A DNA stretch of 64,000 nucleotides from Candidatus Kapaibacterium sp. (GTDB lineage: Bacteria > Bacteroidota > Ignavibacteria > Kapaibacteriales > UBA7675): contig JANQRB010000039.1 of the NCBI GenBank assembly GCA_028284775.1, positions 1-64,000 on the forward strand, in the 5' to 3' direction. A model generated the notes under the pieces. The model saw only the letters and a list, made by a program, of their open reading frames with translations. It had not been told where the DNA came from and searched no databases. Positions 61,112 to 64,000 of the stretch are shown here, piece after piece. How positions within the stretch are numbered: position 1 is the first letter of the stretch; each line of letters begins with the position of its first letter. A program made the translations under genes and the position numbers.

Positions 61112-63370
61112 ATGAAAATCCTGAAGCCATTCGTCATCTATGTCGCCATAGCATTTATGGGACTGCCTTTGAACGCTCAGGTTGAAACTCAGGGCTGGAT
61201 TCCCAAACGCGATAAAGAAATCGTCATAACGAACTTTGATCTGGCCGGCAGCCTGCTTCCCGGTTCGACGGGCACGCTGACGGTGGAGTATACGCCGAAT
61301 ACATCAGGGCCCGGTGAAATATGTTTAGACTTTCCCAAACACCTTGCTCCGGTAGATCAATTGCCGGGCGAGACCTACCGCGTCAGCCCGGTAGATCTTG
61401 TCGATGGTCAACCCGGACAGCTCACGATTCCCGTCAAAGTGTTTAAGGCCGGCGGATCGCATTTTTCCGTCACAACGCGCGTTAACAATGCAGTTCCTGA
61501 AAATCATCCCCATTTTCAGCGCTACGTGAATGTCATTTCCAGCAGCAGCGGTTCGGTGCGCACTTACGATCTCGAACCGCGGACTTCCGTTTTCCAGGAT
61601 GAATACGGCAGCCAGGGATTCCCGGCCTCGCCGATACTGTATCATATTATCGTCGATGGAAGAGTCGCCTTCCGCGACGCTCACCAGAAAGATGCGATCC
61701 GGGGGATTCCGAATGCCCGTGTGCAGCTCCGCTTTCTCAGCGGGCCGGGCTCCCTTTGGCACCCAATGCAACCGGAAGAAGGAGCAACCTTTTCGACGAC
61801 GGATGCGGAAGGTTACTTCCATTTCGATTTCGAGTTCGCGGCCGAAGATATGACCGGCCGCGAGATAATACTGCTGGTGGAAAAATCAAACGACGCCGTT
61901 CAGCTGAACAGCGACGGCGGCGACTATGTGTTGTCGAGTACGCTGGGGGACATAATTACCTTCTCGCTTTCCGAGGGCGTCAAGCTTCCGCCGATACCCT
62001 CCGCGACCAATATGATTGTACACAACGATATCGACATCCGGGTTAACGGCAATGACGGCGCAATACTCCGCCATTGCTATCATGCCTACGAATTCGTCAG
62101 AGAACGCTATGACAATAATCTCCCCTTTGAGCTGCCTATCATCGAAGTGATCCGCATGGAAGTGCCCGATGGGAAAGCCGGTTTGTTTAAAACCAGCAGG
62201 GGCACTTTTCCGACCTTTAACGACCGTTACTGGATTGAAATCGACCTCTTATCCACCGACGCCACCACGCTTATGCACGAATATGGGCATTTCGTCAATT
62301 TGGCCATGTGGGACCTCAGAGTCAGCGAAATGAGAGATGCGACTTCGCAAGTCAAGGAGGGCTGGGCAATCTTTTTCTCCTTCGCCGCACGCAACTACGG
62401 CACCAATATGTATGGTGACGACTTACGGGAGAAAGACGACAACACGGAGTTGGCGCCATTCAGAACGCCGCGATTCAGCGGCATACGCTACACACGCACT
62501 GAACCGTCGTATAGCCAATTTGCCTGCTACCTCTGGAACATTTACGACAGTTACAATGACGGCAACTTTCTCGCTCCGATCTTCGCGGGCGCGGACAACG
62601 ACGACGTCGGCGATCAGATGCTGCGTGTCTTTGAGACGCTGCGCGGCGAAACGGGACTTCAGTCTGTAGGAACATATCGCTCCCGTTTCAATGCCGGGCT
62701 GGACACGGAGCTGCGAGCATCGGCCAATGACATTTACGTCAACATGCTTACAGATCCGAATGAACCGATGCGATCCGCGCAGGTCCATGATGGCAGCTAT
62801 TCGGTAAATACAGACGGAATGACCTTGTATTGGCAACCGCGGTCGTATTTAACCCAGGGTGCTGATCGCGAATACGGCAATTATGAAGCCGGCTACAACA
62901 TTTACCGTCTGGACAATGGCGACTGGCAATTACTGACGACGGTCGCACGCGGCACGAACAGCGTTTTGCTGGAACCGCCTGTCGTCTATGGCCTCTATAA
63001 AGTCTCCTCTGTTAACCCGAGCGGTGAGTCTTACGCTCCGCTCTACATCAGTCAAGTTGACAAGCGCGGTGCTGACTTCGAAGGCGAACGCCCGGGTTTT
63101 GGCTTTATCAAGGCATATCCCAACCCGCTTCAGCATCGCGGAGCGCTCGAATACTATCTGCCTGAGGAGGCTCTGGTTACAATCGAAGTCTTTGACATCA
63201 GCGGCGCAAAAATCGCGACGCTTAAACAAGAAGTTCAGTCGGCCGGAGCTCACCACGAGGTCTTCTCCATGCCGCCGCATGCGAGCGGCACTGTAATTGC
63301 GACCTTAACGGCAGTGGATTCATCGGGCACGGAGCTTCGCAGCTCAATAGCGTTAACGCTTGAACGCTAG
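61112..63370 (+). CDS. Secreted metallopeptidase-like protein with T9SS tail
   Basis: 753 residues from the ATG at 61112 (AAGGAA 11 bases upstream); a frame open from 60953 would bury the signal peptide (1-24, ending LNAQ). After an Ig-like domain and a transthyretin/CarboxypepD-like segment (about 190-275), a catalytic-type region holds LMHEYGHFVN (His389, Glu390, His393) and a downstream Glu416 in KEGWAIFF, the HExxH...E layout of gluzincin zinc peptidases. An FN3-like domain (about 570-650) precedes a T9SS type-A tail (from AYPNPLQHRG to LTLER). Activity is predicted from the motif only. Confidence 0.8.
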   Translation: MKILKPFVIYVAIAFMGLPLNAQVETQGWIPKRDKEIVITNFDLAGSLLPGSTGTLTVEYTPNTSGPGEICLDFPKHLAPVDQLPGETYRVSPVDLVDGQPGQLTIPVKVFKAGGSHFSVTTRVNNAVPENHPHFQRYVNVISSSSGSVRTYDLEPRTSVFQDEYGSQGFPASPILYHIIVDGRVAFRDAHQKDAIRGIPNARVQLRFLSGPGSLWHPMQPEEGATFSTTDAEGYFHFDFEFAAEDMTGREIILLVEKSNDAVQLNSDGGDYVLSSTLGDIITFSLSEGVKLPPIPSATNMIVHNDIDIRVNGNDGAILRHCYHAYEFVRERYDNNLPFELPIIEVIRMEVPDGKAGLFKTSRGTFPTFNDRYWIEIDLLSTDATTLMHEYGHFVNLAMWDLRVSEMRDATSQVKEGWAIFFSFAARNYGTNMYGDDLREKDDNTELAPFRTPRFSGIRYTRTEPSYSQFACYLWNIYDSYNDGNFLAPIFAGADNDDVGDQMLRVFETLRGETGLQSVGTYRSRFNAGLDTELRASANDIYVNMLTDPNEPMRSAQVHDGSYSVNTDGMTLYWQPRSYLTQGADREYGNYEAGYNIYRLDNGDWQLLTTVARGTNSVLLEPPVVYGLYKVSSVNPSGESYAPLYISQVDKRGADFEGERPGFGFIKAYPNPLQHRGALEYYLPEEALVTIEVFDISGAKIATLKQEVQSAGAHHEVFSMPPHASGTVIATLTAVDSSGTELRSSIALTLER

Positions 63371-63973
63371 CGGCGGCAAGAAAGGTATTGCACAGATTTC
63401 AATAGGTGTTTCAGCTCGATTTCAACAAAGCAAATACATGAAAGTTAAGTGAAGTAGTTTACTGTGTGTTCAGTATTAATGCGGCCTATTTCGGAATGCG
63501 TCTGAGATAGGCCGCATTTCAATAGAGATGCCGGCCGGGCTTACGAATCAAATGACCACGCAGGCGCTACGCTACTAATGCCTGCGGAGAAACAACCTGA
63601 GGTTTTACCGCAAAATCTATCAAATGTATCTATCCACTGAATTCGCGCGCTTCGGTTGCCGCGAGACAAAAGGAGCTTCTTGCGACAGGACAGGGACTGC
63701 TACTAAATTTTCTTTAACGAAGGCCGGGTGGCAGATTCTTTTGCAAGCATACGACGCTCCGGTCCGGCGCATCGCTCATCACGATGTTAATAGCGGTCGG
63801 GCGGATGAGATCCACGAATTGTTAAACAGCATCCGTGGCGACAATCAGTCCAAACATTGAGCACCGACCGACAGCTCTTCTGACAGCCGGAACTATATCG
63901 GCAAGATTGCCGGGCACTCGTGCATGACGCGCCACCAGGCCACTCTGACATATTTCCAGCAGGCACAATCTTT
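63371..63973. other. Downstream intergenic region with hairpin
   Basis: About 600 bases. It contains a perfect 12-base-arm hairpin at 63478-63518. A 78-codon plus-strand frame at 63624-63860 lacks a ribosome site and a recognisable domain and is not called. Confidence 0.4.
63478..63518 (+). terminator. Hairpin AATGCGGCCTAT/ATAGGCCGCATT
   Basis: Perfect 12-bp arms (63478-63489 and 63507-63518) around a 17-base loop, 108 bases after the stop at 63370. The right arm is followed by TTCAAT, a poor U-tract, so it may be a stabilising or bidirectional terminator. Confidence 0.5.
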
Positions 63974-64000
63974 ATGACTCAAACTGATCAGCCACCCGAC
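63974..64000 (+). CDS. Possible start of a gene running off the window
   Basis: An ATG at 63974, with GCAGG about 11 bases upstream, opens a frame to the window edge (nine codons, MTQTDQPPD). Far too short to identify; listed because a gene start is plausible here. Confidence 0.25.

Noticed and set aside
63624..63860. 78-codon plus-strand frame
   Set aside because: No ribosome site or domain; first part is compositionally random.

Overview
The window looks like a chromosomal segment of a Bacteroidota/FCB-group bacterium. The main reason is that six complete proteins end in a type IX secretion (T9SS) type-A-like sorting domain (a P-N-P motif, a short beta-rich domain, a basic C-terminus). Other pointers are TPR-plus-LuxR-type regulators, a 7TMR-DISM hybrid histidine kinase, and a few TATATTTG elements that match the Bacteroidota -7 promoter box. 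No rRNA, tRNA, CRISPR array or intact insertion sequence was seen, and the species cannot be named from the sequence.

Layout. 1-6.7 kb (minus strand): a giant FG-GAP repeat protein that runs off the left edge, its upstream TPR-LuxR regulator and a helical-repeat protein of unknown function. 6.7-11.7 kb: an AT-richer accessory patch with three plus-strand orphan genes, one of them resembling a membrane-inserting toxin, then a minus-strand XRE-ImmA/IrrE plus PIN (DUF4411-like) toxin-antitoxin-type pair. 11.8-27.7 kb (minus): two giant secreted repeat proteins of 3160 and about 1747 residues. 28.5-30.8 kb (plus): an ECF sigma factor overlapping a membrane protein that is probably its anti-sigma partner and carries a T9SS-like C-terminus. 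31.3-39.7 kb (minus): regulator, FG-GAP giant, regulator. 40.0-49.4 kb (plus): a BNR-repeat secreted protein, two tandem 557-residue TPR-LuxR regulators and a 7TMR-DISM hybrid kinase. 49.5-54.6 kb: small envelope and secreted proteins. 54.8-60.4 kb (minus): three more TPR-LuxR regulators with a DUF488 gene between two of them. 61.1-63.4 kb (plus): a secreted metallopeptidase-like T9SS cargo protein.

Two themes dominate. First, four giant surface proteins share a modular plan in which every complete FG-GAP block has exactly seven repeats (five blocks of seven in the 3160-residue protein), so each block should fold as one seven-bladed calcium-binding beta-propeller. The three complete ones also share a C-terminal cassette (PKD-like, cadherin-like, seven-bladed lactonase-like propeller, cadherin-like, T9SS tail). 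Three of the four have an unusual 50-60 residue arginine-rich extension before the signal peptide. Second, there are eight soluble TPR-coiled-coil-LuxR regulators in 64 kb, in two classes by recognition helix. The SYRYR/NYRYR class sits beside FG-GAP giants; the NTHR class sits beside other exported proteins or sensors. The most coherent candidate for an undescribed system is a repeated cassette of TPR-LuxR regulator, structured intergenic element and T9SS-exported propeller adhesin. Functions beyond domain identity are inference.
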